This document shows, piece after piece, positions 19,703 through 28,275 of a stretch of DNA of 64,000 nucleotides (positions are counted from its first letter, which is position 1; each line of letters opens with the position of its first letter). This stretch comes from Cystobacter fuscus (GTDB lineage Bacteria; Myxococcota; Myxococcia; Myxococcales; Myxococcaceae): the NCBI RefSeq assembly GCF_002305875.1, contig NZ_CP022098.1, forward strand, positions 6,510,001 to 6,574,000, read 5' to 3'. Position numbers and translations under genes: made by a program. The notes under the pieces are model-generated. The model saw only the letters and a program-made list of their open reading frames with translations. It was not told the origin of the DNA and did not search any database.

Positions 19703-20608
19703 TCACAGCACGTGCCTGGCCAGCTCCCGGGCGGCGTCCACGAAGAGGCGCAGTGCCGGGGAGCGCTGCGCACGGCTGGGAAAATAGAGGAAGAAGCCGG
19801 GCACCGTGGGCGCATAGGACTCGAGTACCCGCCGCAACCGGCCCTCGCGTAGCTGCTCCTTCACCGCGGGCTCGGAGGCGTACGCCAGCCCCAGGCCCTG
19901 CTCCGCCAGGGTCACCGCCAGCTGGCTGTCGTTGGTGACGACGCCCCCGCGCACCGGCACGCGCCAGTTCCTGCGGCCCCGCTCCAGCTCCCAGGCATAG
20001 AGCGCGCCGGTGGTCCGCATGCGGAAGGTGAGGCACTCGTGGCGCAGGAGATCCTCGGGGCGCTGGGGCGTCCCGTGGCGCTCGAGGTAGCTCGGGGCTC
20101 CCACCACCACGAAACGGAAGGCGTCGGTGAGCCGCACCTGCACCATGTCGCGCTCGATGGCCTCGCTCAGCCGCACCCCCGCGTCGTAGCCCTCCGCCAC
20201 GATGTCCACGAAGCGGTCCTCGATGACGACCTCCACCTCCACCCGCGGGTGGCGCGCGCGGAAGGTGGGGACCACCGGCGTGATGACGTAGGGCACCGCC
20301 GCCCGCGGCACCGACAGTCGCACCCGGCCCACCGTCTCTCCGGGTCGAGCGGAGACCTCGGTGAGGGCGGCGAGCGCCTGTCCCAGGGCGGGGCCCGCGC
20401 CCTCCACGAGCCGCCTGCCCGCCTCCGTGAGCGACACGCTGCGCGTCGTGCGGGTGAGCAGCACCACGCGCAGCTGCTCCTCGAGCTGCCGTACCGACTG
20501 GCTCACCGCGGGGGTGGAGACGCCGAGCTCGCGTGCCGCGCCGCTGAAGCTGCGCAGGCGCGCCACGGCGAGGAACACTTGGAGTTGCGGGAAGGGAGCC
20601 GTATTCAT
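19703..20608 (-). CDS. LysR-family transcriptional regulator
   Basis: A 301-residue LysR regulator with the N-terminal winged helix (LQVFLAVARLRSFSGAARELG, then STPAVSQSVRQLEE recognition helix) and a C-terminal periplasmic-binding-like effector domain ending with the LYFPSRAQRSPALRLFVD signature. ATG 20608 gives the usual family length; a longer frame to 20671 would start inside the LysR box. It is divergent from the cupin-side promoter across LysR-box copy 2 and probably autoregulates. The three copies of the box next to redox genes suggest it controls the aldo-keto reductase, F420-type oxidoreductase, cupin and CMD genes. The inducer is unknown; electrophile or quinone stress is a reasonable guess. 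Confidence 0.9.
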   Translation of the reverse strand: MNTAPFPQLQVFLAVARLRSFSGAARELGVSTPAVSQSVRQLEEQLRVVLLTRTTRSVSLTEAGRRLVEGAGPALGQALAALTEVSARPGETVGRVRLSVPRAAVPYVITPVVPTFRARHPRVEVEVVIEDRFVDIVAEGYDAGVRLSEAIERDMVQVRLTDAFRFVVVGAPSYLERHGTPQRPEDLLRHECLTFRMRTTGALYAWELERGRRNWRVPVRGGVVTNDSQLAVTLAEQGLGLAYASEPAVKEQLREGRLRRVLESYAPTVPGFFLYFPSRAQRSPALRLFVDAARELARHVL

Positions 20609-20658
20609 CGCGGGAGCACCTGTGGGTTTCCGCCTCGTGATACCCAGGAGTTCAAGCT

Positions 20659-20730
20659 CACTGTGAAGCACTGCTTAAGAGCCTATTGGTTCCCTGGCAC
20701 ATAGTCATCCGAGGATCTGGGGCGTACTTC
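20659..20730. promoter_or_regulatory. LysR-box promoter repeat, copy 2
   Basis: Same 72-bp element as at 17309, with only a few changes: box TGAAGCACTGCTTAA at 20664-20678, TAGTCAT, then GGGGCGTACTTC. It sits upstream of lysR on one side and reads toward the 20731-20988 region on the other. Confidence 0.7.
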
Positions 20731-20988
20731 CATGGAAGCTCCTCACGAGAGGTTCACCGTCATGCCGCACTCCCGCCGTTCCATCCTGGGGGCCTTGGCC
20801 GGCGCGCTTCCGCAGCTCGGGAGCGATCTGCGGGAGGCGCTTCGCGGCAAGAGTATCCCCTCCATCTTGAACCTGGTGGTGGCCCATGGAGGCGAACTCT
20901 CGCTCGGCTTCGTGGCGGGCGCCTGTGAAAGTGACCTGCGCCGCGGGCCGGCAGTGGCGGGAGTTCCTCGAGGGGTGGAGCTGACGCC
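20731..20988 (+). other. Region between two LysR-box repeats, probable gene relic
   Basis: About 260 bp lie between promoter copies 2 and 3. An open frame from ATG 20763 ([16 protein letters not shown]...) runs through copy 3 into the cupin gene, but I recognise nothing in it. Given that copy 2 points into it, this is probably what remains of a deleted gene that once stood behind its own promoter. Confidence 0.3.
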
Positions 20989-21060
20989 TCACTATGAAGC
21001 ACTGCTTCAAGGCCTGTTTGCTCCATGGCGCCTAGTCCTCGGCGGGACCGGGGCGTACCT
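20989..21060. promoter_or_regulatory. LysR-box promoter repeat, copy 3
   Basis: Diverged copy of the element. Its box TGAAGCA-C-TGCTTCA (20995-21009) is a perfect inverted repeat, the cleanest of the three. TAGTCCT and GGGGCGTACCTC are conserved at the same distances. It lies 37 bp before the cupin start. Confidence 0.7.
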
Positions 21061-21097
21061 CAACAGTGAGCCACCCATCACCCCACCGGAGAATGGA

Positions 21098-21628
21098 ATG
21101 AAACTCCTCGCCGCGACACTCTTCTCGCTCCCGCTGCTCGGTATGGCCATTGCCCAGGCCAGCCCGAAAAGCGCACCTCCCGACGCGGGCGTTTCCCCGG
21201 TCGCCTCGCGCGGAGGGACTCCGGCGCTGAGCATCACGCGCAGTGGCTCGCAACCCTCCACCAAGGGTCCCGCCGAGAACTTCACGGGCACCGTGCGCGT
21301 CGACCCGCTCTTCACGGCGAACGCCCCCGCGCGCACCTCGGGCGCCTCCGTCACGTTCGAGCCTGGCGCCCGCACGGCGTGGCACACCCACCCGCTCGGG
21401 CAGACGCTCATCGTGACGTCCGGCGCCGGTCGCGTGCAGCTCTGGGGCGGCGCCGTCGAGGAGATTCGTCCGGGCGACGTGGTGAGGATTCCGCCCGGTC
21501 AGAAGCACTGGCACGGCGCATCCCCGACCACCGCCATGACCCACCTAGCCATCCAGGAGGGGCTCGACGGCAAGGTGGTCGAGTGGATGGAGAAGGTCAC
21601 CGACGCGCAGTACGGAACGCAGCCCTGA
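21098..21628 (+). CDS. Secreted cupin-domain protein
   Basis: A 176-residue protein with a signal peptide ([21 protein letters not shown]) and one cupin barrel. The metal-binding motif 1 is seen in [19 protein letters not shown] (two His and Gln, with the Glu replaced) and motif 2 in [16 protein letters not shown] (His). It resembles the small cupins that accompany carboxymuconolactone decarboxylase-like genes behind LysR regulators. GGAG six bases before ATG 21098 and the signal peptide fix the start, although the frame is open further upstream through the LysR box. It is followed 14 bp later by the CMD gene, so the two are one operon. Confidence 0.85.
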   Translation: MKLLAATLFSLPLLGMAIAQASPKSAPPDAGVSPVASRGGTPALSITRSGSQPSTKGPAENFTGTVRVDPLFTANAPARTSGASVTFEPGARTAWHTHPLGQTLIVTSGAGRVQLWGGAVEEIRPGDVVRIPPGQKHWHGASPTTAMTHLAIQEGLDGKVVEWMEKVTDAQYGTQP

Positions 21629-21642
21629 AAGGAGAACGAACC

Positions 21643-21975
21643 ATGAGCACCCCCAAGCCCACCACCGCCGCACAGAAGGCCATCGGCGACTTCGCACCGA
21701 AGCTGGTCGAGCTGACCGACGATGTACTGTTCGGGGACGTCTGGGAGCGGCCGCAGTTGTCCAAGCGCGACCGCAGCCTGATTACCTGCGCGGCGCTCGT
21801 GGCGACCGGAAAGACGGAGCAGATGAACTTCCACTTCCCGCGCGCCCTCGAGAACGGCGTGACGCAGGAGGAGTTCGTCGAGCTCATCACCCACCTGGCC
21901 TTCTACGTCGGCTGGCCCAACGCCATGTCGGCCATCACGCGTGCCAAGGAGCTGTTGGGGAACAAGCAGCCCTGA
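21643..21975 (+). CDS. Carboxymuconolactone decarboxylase (CMD) family protein
   Basis: A 110-residue cytoplasmic alpha-helical protein of the CMD family (DRSLITCAALVATGKTEQMNFH, then RALENGVTQEEFVELI, then FYVGWPNAMSA). The redox-active CxxC pair of AhpD-type members is absent, so it is closer to the 4-carboxymuconolactone-decarboxylase branch, but most such genes in LysR-linked cupin operons have no proven reaction. AAAGGAG nine bases upstream of the ATG. It is co-transcribed with the cupin gene. The next gene, a broken tetR, is on the opposite strand. Confidence 0.88.
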   Translation: MSTPKPTTAAQKAIGDFAPKLVELTDDVLFGDVWERPQLSKRDRSLITCAALVATGKTEQMNFHFPRALENGVTQEEFVELITHLAFYVGWPNAMSAITRAKELLGNKQP

Positions 21976-22023
21976 GCTCCAATCAGTTGCACCCCATCGC
22001 TCGCTCCCATCTTGCTGGAGGCC

Positions 22024-22586
22024 TCAGACCTTCCTCGCCCCTGACGCCGGGGCCGCACGGGCCAGCGTGCCCGTGACGAGCGTGACCAGCATTGCCTGGA
22101 GCGTCGGCGCGAACTGGATGCGGAACGCCTCCAGAGACCGGTCCACCTCGTAGGCGGCGAGCACGCTCCTGGACGCGCGGGAGTGGGTCCAGATGGCGGT
22201 GGTGGCCAGGAGGGCATGGTTGCACACCTCCTGCGCCCGCTCGCCGAGCTCCGGCAGGCAGCGCCGCGAGCCAGTCCTTCCAGGCCTGGTCGAGCAGCTC
22301 GAGGAGCACGGCCTCGCGCGACTCGAAGTAGCACGTTGGACTTCGCGAGCCCCACGCGCCGGGCGAGCTCGTTGAGGCCCACCTCGGCCACCGGCATCTG
22401 CTCGAGCATCGCAGCCGCGGTATCGAGGATGGCACGGCGCCGGACCTCCCGCTGCTCCTCGCTGCGCGCGCGCAGGAACTCGGCCTCCGCTGGCGCGCCG
22501 CGCCGCCCTCCAGCCCTCCCCAGGGGCGCCTCGCGGGACGTTCCATGCTCCCTGCGCTGGCGCTTCGCTTTCACACTGGCAACCAT
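22024..22586 (-). pseudogene. TetR-family regulator broken by two frameshifts
   Basis: Three consecutive reading frames are needed to read the protein. Frame one gives the DNA-binding start (RRAILDTAAAMLEQMP, LNELARRVGLAKSNV). After about 22335 frame two gives YFESREAVLLELLDQAWKDW. After about 22265 frame three gives LGERAQEVCNHALLATTAIW to the end ARAAPASGARKV. Each segment matches TetR sequence logic and they tile without gaps, so a once-intact gene of ~185 codons has suffered two small indels. It is not functional unless both are sequencing errors. Confidence 0.75.
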
Positions 22587-22695
22587 GGGAGCGAATAATA
22601 AGGAACCGACGGTCTCTTATCCATCTGACCCAACAGAGTTGAATTCCAACCCAAGGCTGCGTCCGACGAACGCAGCCTGCCAATGAGAGACAAAC

Positions 22696-23133
22696 ATGCT
22701 TGAAGTCGCAGTTCTGGACGATTACGCCAATCTGGACAGGATCGCGGCAAGCGAGACAGGCATCGCTGTCATTTCAACCAATATCCAGCCCCCTGCCTCC
22801 GGCCTGGCGGTGATGATGAACTCGACTCCTGAGCTGGCCTGGGGGCTGATGATGGCAACCGTTCGCCATATCGCGGAAGAAGATCGCAACATCCGCCTAA
22901 CCCTTCACGAGGAAACACGAGGTCTCGTCGGAGCGAATGAACTCGCTTCGATGAAGCGTGAGTCTTACCTGATCAACACGTCGCGCGGGCCCATCGTTGA
23001 TGAAGCCGCGCTCCTCGCCGCCCTCCGAGCAGGAACAATCGCAGGGGCGGGGTTGGATGTCTTCGACGTCGAACCATTGCCTGCCGACGCTTCTTCGCAG
23101 CGGGCAAATAACGATCGCGGCCTGTCTTCATGA
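22696..23133 (+). pseudogene. D-2-hydroxyacid dehydrogenase relic with internal deletions
   Basis: The 145-residue frame is a mosaic of a ~320-residue SerA-type dehydrogenase. The start [13 protein letters not shown] and the [25 protein letters not shown] segment are recognisable. The NAD-binding Rossmann core is missing, and the frame resumes at [37 protein letters not shown], with the conserved Arg loop partly lost, then ends early after DVEPLPAD. The catalytic Glu-His end is absent. It should be inactive. AT content is higher than in neighbours, and the adjoining tetR is broken too. Confidence 0.7.
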
Positions 23134-23346
23134 ACTACTCGCCCATCATCCTCCATTGTCACACACTCGTCACGGAGTCTCTTTGGGGGCCCGACGGGTT
23201 GTGACGGATTCTTGGATTTTGCGACTGGCATTCGGTGTTTTGAATACGCATTGACGTTCTGGGACTTTTCGTGTTTTTCCTGGATGGCATTTTTCTTTCC
23301 GACTCACCCAGGAAGCCGTCGAGCGCGTACACCCGGAGGTCATGTA

Positions 23347-24945
23347 ATGAAAAGAATGGGGATGTTGCTGAGCGCGGTGCTGTTCACCACCGCGTGTGGA
23401 GGCGGCGTCGCGGAGGAGGAGTCGGCGCTCACGGGGTGGGAGCAGCGGCTCGCCGCCCCCGTGTCCTTCTTCCTCCAGACGTCGAGCAATGACTGGTGGA
23501 TGGAGGCCCGGATCACGGCCTCCCCCGCCCCGGCGCGGGTGGAGGTGTCGGTGAACGGGGGCTCGTGGACGGCGTTGAGCCAGGCCGCCTGGGACGCCAA
23601 CGTCTGGACCGGCAGCCAGTCCTTCGCGGGGACGCAGGTGCGCCTGCGCGCCGTGAACGCCGGGGGCACGGCCACCTCGTGCTCGGCCCTCTTCCAGCCG
23701 GGGGCCACGCTGTCCCTGTGCGCCTCGGACGGCGTGTACGGGACGACCCCGGGCACCGACGCCGGCACCGATGCGGGCACCGATGCCGGTTCGGATGCGG
23801 GCTCGGACGCCGGGACCGACGCGGGCACCGATGCCGGAACCGATGCGGGGACGGACGCCGGAACGCCGCCGCCGGGCGCCGCGGGCTACCTGCACACCGA
23901 GGGGGCGAAGATCCTCTCGTCCACGGGTCAGGTGGTGCGCCTCACCAGCGTGAACTGGTTTGGCTTCGAGGGCCCCTCGCGCGTGCCCTACGGGCTGGAT
24001 CGCCGCGCGCTGGGCAGCCTGCTCGATCAGGTGAAGTCGCTCGGCTACAACTCGCTGCGCCTGCCCTACAGCAACACCATGCTGCGCGACGGGGTGTCCC
24101 CGGATCCGCTCAGCATGAACAACGCGCTCAATCCGGAGCTCGCCGGGCTCACGTCCCTGCAGGTGATGGATCGCATCATCGCGGCGGCCGGGGCGCGCGG
24201 GTTGCGCATCGTGCTCGACCGGCACCGCCCGGACTCCAGCAGCCAGTCGGAGCTCTGGTACCGCTCCAACCGCGCCACCGAGGAGCAGGCGTGGATCGAT
24301 GACTGGAAGATGCTCGCCCAGCGCTACAAGGGCAATCCCACCGTGGTGGGCGTGGACCTGCACAACGAGCCGCACGGCCGCGCCACCTGGGGCGATGGCA
24401 ACCTCGACACCGACTGGCGGCTCGCCGCCGAGCGCGCGGGCAACGCCATCCTCGGCGTGAACCCGGATCTGCTCATCATCGTGGAGGGCATCGAGATCTA
24501 TCAGAACAACTGGTACTGGTGGGGCGGCAACCTGCGCGGCGCGCGCGACTACCCGGTGCGGCTCAACGTGCCGGGGCGCGTGGTGTACTCGGCGCACGAC
24601 TACCCGGAGAGCGTCTACGGCCAGCCGTGGTTCCAGAACAAGGGCTCCACCGGCTACCCGGCCAACCTGCCGGGCGTGTGGGACGCCACCTGGGGCTTCC
24701 TCGTGAAGGAGAACCGCGCCCCGGTGTGGCTCGGCGAGTTCGGCACCAAGCTGCTCATCGACTCGGATCGTCAGTGGATCCAGACGCTCACGGCCTACCT
24801 CTCGGGCAACGGAATGAGCTTCGCCTTCTGGTCGCTCAATCCCAACTCCGATGACACCGGTGGCCTGCTCCAGGACGACTGGACGACGGTGCAGCAGGCG
24901 AAGCAGACGTACATCGCCCCCGCGCTCGCGCCCCTCATCCCCTGA
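23347..24945 (+). CDS. GH5 endoglucanase-like lipoprotein with N-terminal binding domain
   Basis: A 532-residue cell-surface or secreted enzyme. Residues 1-18 are a lipoprotein signal (LFTTAC-GGG). Residues about 28-128 form a beta domain with exposed Trp that resembles expansin/carbohydrate-binding modules. A (T/S)DAG repeat linker follows (about 137-175), then a GH5 catalytic barrel to the end. Acid/base Glu341 is in LHNEPHG and nucleophile Glu464 in WLGEFGTK; RLPYSN, LDRHRPD and YSAHDYPESVYG are also typical of subfamily GH5_1 cellulases. It should cleave beta-1,4-glucan outside the cell. GGAGG seven bases before the ATG fixes the start. The gene stands alone, with more than 200 bp on either side. 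Confidence 0.9.
   Translation: MKRMGMLLSAVLFTTACGGGVAEEESALTGWEQRLAAPVSFFLQTSSNDWWMEARITASPAPARVEVSVNGGSWTALSQAAWDANVWTGSQSFAGTQVRLRAVNAGGTATSCSALFQPGATLSLCASDGVYGTTPGTDAGTDAGTDAGSDAGSDAGTDAGTDAGTDAGTDAGTPPPGAAGYLHTEGAKILSSTGQVVRLTSVNWFGFEGPSRVPYGLDRRALGSLLDQVKSLGYNSLRLPYSNTMLRDGVSPDPLSMNNALNPELAGLTSLQVMDRIIAAAGARGLRIVLDRHRPDSSSQSELWYRSNRATEEQAWIDDWKMLAQRYKGNPTVVGVDLHNEPHGRATWGDGNLDTDWRLAAERAGNAILGVNPDLLIIVEGIEIYQNNWYWWGGNLRGARDYPVRLNVPGRVVYSAHDYPESVYGQPWFQNKGSTGYPANLPGVWDATWGFLVKENRAPVWLGEFGTKLLIDSDRQWIQTLTAYLSGNGMSFAFWSLNPNSDDTGGLLQDDWTTVQQAKQTYIAPALAPLIP
23755..23868 (+). repeat. Tandem 12-bp coding repeat, (T/S)DAG linker
   Basis: Nine to ten 12-bp units encode Thr/Ser-Asp-Ala-Gly between the binding domain and the GH5 domain. 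Synonymous codons alternate (GAC GCC / GAT GCG), so the array has been stable rather than freshly expanded. Confidence 0.75.
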
Positions 24946-25086
24946 GCACCCCCCTCGCGGGCTCCCCGGATGCGCCGCCATGGCGCTCCGGGGCGCTCGC
25001 GTCCGGCACGGGTTGTGTCCCCCTGACGCGCGAGGCGTCACCCACCCGGCCCGCAACCGCCCTCCCCCTCCCTGAGCGAAGACCCG

Positions 25087-25104
25087 CACCCGACCGCTCG
25101 GGTG
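25087..25104. terminator. Hairpin in the gap between GH5 gene and acuR
   Basis: CACCCGA-CCGC-TCGGGTG is a perfect 7-bp stem with a 4-base loop, 140 bp after the GH5 stop. It lacks a T-tract. It could terminate the GH5 transcript before the acuR promoter. Confidence 0.35.
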
Positions 25105-25120
25105 GGGTGCGCACGTTGTC

Positions 25121-25149
25121 TTGAATTCTCTAGACGACCGGTCTATTCA
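25121..25149 (+). promoter_or_regulatory. acuR promoter with internal operator
   Basis: TTGAAT, a 17-bp spacer and TATTCA make a good sigma-70-type promoter. The spacer and -10 contain the inverted repeat TAGAC-GACCG-GTCTA (25131-25145), placed where a bound repressor would block polymerase. The -10 ends seven bases before ATG 25156, so the transcript would start at or next to the start codon. Confidence 0.65.
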
Positions 25150-25155
25150 TTTCCC

Positions 25156-25827
25156 ATGGCGAAACCTCCCGAGAGCCGCTCGCGAACCGAGCGGCGTGGG
25201 CAGCGCGAGGACACACGCGAGCGTCTGGTGCGTGAGGGCCTGGGACTGGTGCTGGAACAGGGCTGGGCGGCGACCGGCATCGACGCGGTGTTGCGCTCGG
25301 TGGGGGTGCCCAAGGGCTCCTTCTACCACTACTTCTCCAGTAAGGACGCCTTCGGCTTCGCCCTGCTCGACAGCTACCAGGCCTTCTTCCTCAAGCGGCT
25401 CGAGCGCTGCTTCGGCGCGGCCTCGGACGCGACCTTCGCCGCCCAGCTCTCCAGCTTCCTCGAGGAGTCCACCGAGGGCATGCGCCGCTTCGACTGGCGG
25501 CGCGGCTGCCTCATCGGTGCGCTCGGACAGGAGCTGGGGGGACTGCACGAGGACTTCCGCGTGCGGCTCGACGCCTCGCTGGCCGCCTGGGAGTCAATCC
25601 TCGCCGCCGCCCTGCGCCGTGCACGGGCGCGTGGGGAGATCGAGCCCTCGCTGGACGCGGACCGGCTCGCGCGCGGCTTCTGGTCCACCTGGGAGGGCGC
25701 GGTGCTGCGCGCCCGGCTCGCGCGCTCGCCCCTCCCCCTGACCGTCGCCATCGATGACTTCCGCCACCTCATCCACCCCCGAGGAGAACCCCATGTTCAA
25801 GGCCCTGGTGCTCGAGAAGAACCCTGA
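25156..25827 (+). CDS. acuR: AcuR-like TetR-family repressor
   Basis: A 223-residue TetR-family regulator. The helix-turn-helix is at about residues 18-62 (GIDAVLRSVGVPKGSFYHYFSSKDAF), followed by a ligand-binding domain with the RRGCLIGALGQELG segment typical of the AcuR/NemR-like group. It overlaps the acrylyl-CoA reductase gene by 35 bp in another frame, so the two are translated from one message. In Rhodobacter AcuR represses acuI and responds to acrylate; the same pairing here supports the name. No ribosome binding site precedes ATG 25156 and the promoter -10 is only seven bases away, which points to a leaderless message. The TAGAC/GTCTA palindrome is the likely autoregulatory operator. 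Confidence 0.8.
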   Translation: MAKPPESRSRTERRGQREDTRERLVREGLGLVLEQGWAATGIDAVLRSVGVPKGSFYHYFSSKDAFGFALLDSYQAFFLKRLERCFGAASDATFAAQLSSFLEESTEGMRRFDWRRGCLIGALGQELGGLHEDFRVRLDASLAAWESILAAALRRARARGEIEPSLDADRLARGFWSTWEGAVLRARLARSPLPLTVAIDDFRHLIHPRGEPHVQGPGAREEP

Positions 25828-26776
25828 CTTCACCGCCCACGTCCGCGAGGTGGACGAGGACTTCCTGCCCGAGGGTGATGTCACCGTCGCCATCCGCCAC
25901 TCGACGCTCAACTACAAGGATGGACTGGCCATCACGAACCGCTCGCCCGTGGTGCGCTCCTGGCCGATGGTGGCGGGCATCGACGGCGCGGGCACGGTGA
26001 CCGAGAGCCGCCATCCCGCGTGGAAGGTGGGCGACCGGGTCGTACTCAACGGCTTCGGCGTGGGCGAGACGCACAAGGGTTGCCTCGCGCAGCGTGCCCG
26101 GCTCAAGGGCGAGTGGCTGGTGCGCCTGCCCGAGGCCTTCGACACCCGTCAGGCCATGGCCATCGGGACGGCGGGCTACACCGCGATGTTGTGCGTGCTC
26201 GCGCTCGAACGCCACGGCCTGAAGCCCGGTGCCGGCGAGGTGCTCGTGACGGGAGCGACGGGGGGCGTGGGCTCGGTCGCGGTCGCGCTGCTCTCGAAGC
26301 TCGGCCACCAGGTGACGGCCGCCACGGGCAAGGCCTCCGAGGGGGATTATCTCCAGGCGCTGGGCGCCAGCCGCATCATCGACCGCGCCGAGCTGTCCTC
26401 CCCCGGCAAGCCGCTGCAGAAGGAGCGCTGGGCCGCGGTGGTGGATTCCGTCGGCAGCCACACGCTCGCCAATGCCTGTGCGCAGACGCGTTATGGCGGC
26501 GCCGTGGCGGCCTGTGGGCTCGCGCAGGGGGCGGACCTGCCCGCCACGGTGATGCCCTTCATCCTGCGGGGGGTGTCGCTGCTGGGTATCGACAGCGTCA
26601 TGGCGCCGCTCGCCCTGCGGCAACAGGCCTGGGAGCGCCTGGCGCGCGACCTGCGCCCGGAGACGATCCAGGCGATCGGCGCGCTCGAGGTGCCCCTGTC
26701 CGGAGTAATCGACGCGGCCCGGCGCCTGATGGACGGTCAGGTGCGCGGGCGCATCGTCGTGTCGACCGAGGGCTGA
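25793..26776 (+). CDS. acuI: Acrylyl-CoA reductase (NADPH), AcuI family
   Basis: A 327-residue zinc-free medium-chain dehydrogenase/reductase of the AcuI/YhdH family. STLNYKDGLAIT near residue 38 and VAGIDGAGTVTES near residue 62 are family signatures; the cofactor loop is VTGATGGVGSVAVALLSKLG, and the C-terminus is VRGRIVV. AcuI reduces toxic acrylyl-CoA to propionyl-CoA with NADPH, in dimethylsulfoniopropionate or 3-hydroxypropionate breakdown or as detoxification. GAGGAG six bases before ATG 25793 fixes the start inside the end of acuR. No DMSP lyase gene is in view, so a detoxifying or propionate-related role is more likely here (inference). Confidence 0.92.
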   Translation: MFKALVLEKNPDFTAHVREVDEDFLPEGDVTVAIRHSTLNYKDGLAITNRSPVVRSWPMVAGIDGAGTVTESRHPAWKVGDRVVLNGFGVGETHKGCLAQRARLKGEWLVRLPEAFDTRQAMAIGTAGYTAMLCVLALERHGLKPGAGEVLVTGATGGVGSVAVALLSKLGHQVTAATGKASEGDYLQALGASRIIDRAELSSPGKPLQKERWAAVVDSVGSHTLANACAQTRYGGAVAACGLAQGADLPATVMPFILRGVSLLGIDSVMAPLALRQQAWERLARDLRPETIQAIGALEVPLSGVIDAARRLMDGQVRGRIVVSTEG

Positions 26777-26784
26777 GCGGGGCG

Positions 26785-27591
26785 TCAGAGGCCCGCGCGC
26801 AGGCGGTTCCAGTCGAAGTTCTCGGCGGGATCGCTCTTGCGGCCCTTGGGCACGGCCACGTCCTTGTGCCCGAGGATGTTGTTGGCGGGCACCTTGTACT
26901 CCTGCTTGAGGTAGCCCACGAGCTGGGTGAGGGACTTGTACTGGGCGTCGGTGAAGGGCGTCTTGCCCGAGCCGTCGTTGACGATCTCGATACCGATGGA
27001 GCGGCCGTTCACGTCGGTGGGCACCCCGTGCAGCTCGCCCTTGCCCGCGTGCCAGGCGCGCTTCTCGTCGCCCACCAGTTGGTAGATCTTCCCGTCGCGG
27101 TCGAGCATGTAGTGGGCGGACACCTGGCTCTGGGGATTGCGCATCCAGGCGAGGTCCCCCGCCCCGTTGTTGGAGCCCGTGTGATGCAGGACGATGGTGT
27201 CGATGTCCGCCCCGCCGCGCGAGTTGGAGTTGGGCGAGGGCGCGTTGACGACGGGCGGCTTGGTGAAGGTGCCGGGCTTGGGGGGCTTGGAGTCCGAGCC
27301 GAGCGCCTTCTTGAGCGCCGCGTGGGTCAGGTCCCCGTAGTAGCCGGTGGTGGGCAGCTTGTGGTCCGCCTGGAACTTCGTCACCGCGGCCTTCGTCTTC
27401 TCGCCGAAGATGCCGGGGCCGGTGGCCACCTGGGCCTTCGTCATGTAGCCGAGCTTCACCAGCGCGTCCTGCAACTGCTTCACCTGGGGGCCCCGGTTGC
27501 CGAGCTCCAGGCCGGCGGGCGGCGCGGTCACGGTCGTGGCGGCGGCCGTACGGGCGGTGGCGGCGGTGGAGAGGGCGTTGCGGATTTGCAT
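26785..27591 (-). CDS. N-acetylmuramoyl-L-alanine amidase with peptidoglycan-binding domain
   Basis: A 268-residue cell-wall amidase. Residues about 28-92 are a PG_binding_1 domain (GNRGPQVKQLQDALVKLGYM, then GIFGEKTKAAVTKFQ). A Pro/Ser linker follows, then an Amidase_2 domain (about 128-265) with zinc ligands in IVLHHTGS, in KRAWHAGKG and in NILGHKDVA. It cuts the bond between muramic acid and the peptide stem. No classical signal peptide is visible; the N-terminus is Ala/Thr-rich, so export may use another route, or the enzyme may be a lysozyme-like effector. Start ATG 27591 is chosen for its GAG-type site; upstream codons give a low-complexity extension. It converges on acuI with only 8 bp between stops. 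Confidence 0.88.
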   Translation of the reverse strand: MQIRNALSTAATARTAAATTVTAPPAGLELGNRGPQVKQLQDALVKLGYMTKAQVATGPGIFGEKTKAAVTKFQADHKLPTTGYYGDLTHAALKKALGSDSKPPKPGTFTKPPVVNAPSPNSNSRGGADIDTIVLHHTGSNNGAGDLAWMRNPQSQVSAHYMLDRDGKIYQLVGDEKRAWHAGKGELHGVPTDVNGRSIGIEIVNDGSGKTPFTDAQYKSLTQLVGYLKQEYKVPANNILGHKDVAVPKGRKSDPAENFDWNRLRAGL

Positions 27592-27754
27592 GGGCGTCTC
27601 GGGAAATGAGGATTCTCGATTATCGCGAGACGATGGCGACAGTTGCTCCCCCGCCCCTCGCCCATCCCCATTCGAGCCGGAAGCCGCCCCCGCGCTCCCG
27701 CGTTCCGAGAGAGCCGGTGGCCGAACCCTCGGGAGTCGCTCGGCCACCAGAGCC

Positions 27755-28186
27755 TCACTGCATCGACAATGCCCAGCTATAGTTTCCGTTCGAACCCAGA
27801 GAGGTCAGCGTCGCCTTGCAGGTAGCGGACGTGCTGCCCCGGGAGGTGCCCGAGCCGCTCGGCGTCCAGTACCCGGAGGTGCCCAGGATCGGGTTGGGCG
27901 GGGTGTAGATGGTGCTCAGGTTGAAGCGGCAGACCTTGTTGCCGTTCGTGTACTCGAAGACGAGGGCGGTCGAGGTGCCGCAGTCCGTCTGGTGCGTCAC
28001 CGAGATCCCGTTGGCCGCGACCGGGCCGAGGCTCGGGATGATCGTCCCGCACGTGTTCTGATATGTATTGGTAATCGCGCCGGTGGTGATCTTGTTCTGA
28101 ACCGTGAACGTCAGGGTAGCCGCCTGAGCGGAGCCCATACCCAGTGCGGCCACCGAAATCGCGGCGAACAGCGTGCTGCTCTTCAT
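27755..28186 (-). CDS. Small secreted protein with four cysteines
   Basis: A 143-residue protein with a clear signal peptide (KSSTLFAAISVAALGMGSAQA-A). The mature part is Thr/Ser/Asn-rich and probably all-beta, with four Cys spaced for two disulfides. I do not recognise the family. ATG 28186 is preferred; a TTG two codons earlier is possible. A small stem-loop lies just upstream. The composition resembles fimbrial or spore-coat-like secreted proteins of myxobacteria, but that is only an impression. Confidence 0.7.
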   Translation of the reverse strand: MKSSTLFAAISVAALGMGSAQAATLTFTVQNKITTGAITNTYQNTCGTIIPSLGPVAANGISVTHQTDCGTSTALVFEYTNGNKVCRFNLSTIYTPPNPILGTSGYWTPSGSGTSRGSTSATCKATLTSLGSNGNYSWALSMQ

Positions 28187-28203
28187 GAACAACCCCCAAA
28201 GGA

Positions 28204-28219
28204 GGGAAACCAGTTTCCC
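28204..28219 (-). other. Stem-loop in the leader of the small secreted protein gene
   Basis: GGGAAAC-CA-GTTTCCC is a perfect 7-bp palindrome 17 bp upstream of the start at 28186. It would fold in the 5' leader of the mRNA or act as a protein-binding site. No further support. Confidence 0.3.
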
Positions 28220-28275
28220 CGGGGGGGATTAAGCGCAGCGGCTGCGTTCTGTCCAGAATGTGACAGTGAGCGACC

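Noticed and set aside
20732-21097. A longer cupin protein starting at 20732 or 20763
   Set aside because: The extension reads through the LysR-box promoter copy, whereas ATG 21098 has a ribosome site and begins a proper signal peptide.
23755-23868. Non-coding tandem repeat or CRISPR remnant
   Set aside because: The 12-bp units are in frame and encode the Asp-Ala-Gly linker of the GH5 enzyme.
28204-28219. Riboswitch ahead of the small secreted protein gene
   Set aside because: Only one short hairpin is present, with no aptamer-like structure or sequence I recognise.
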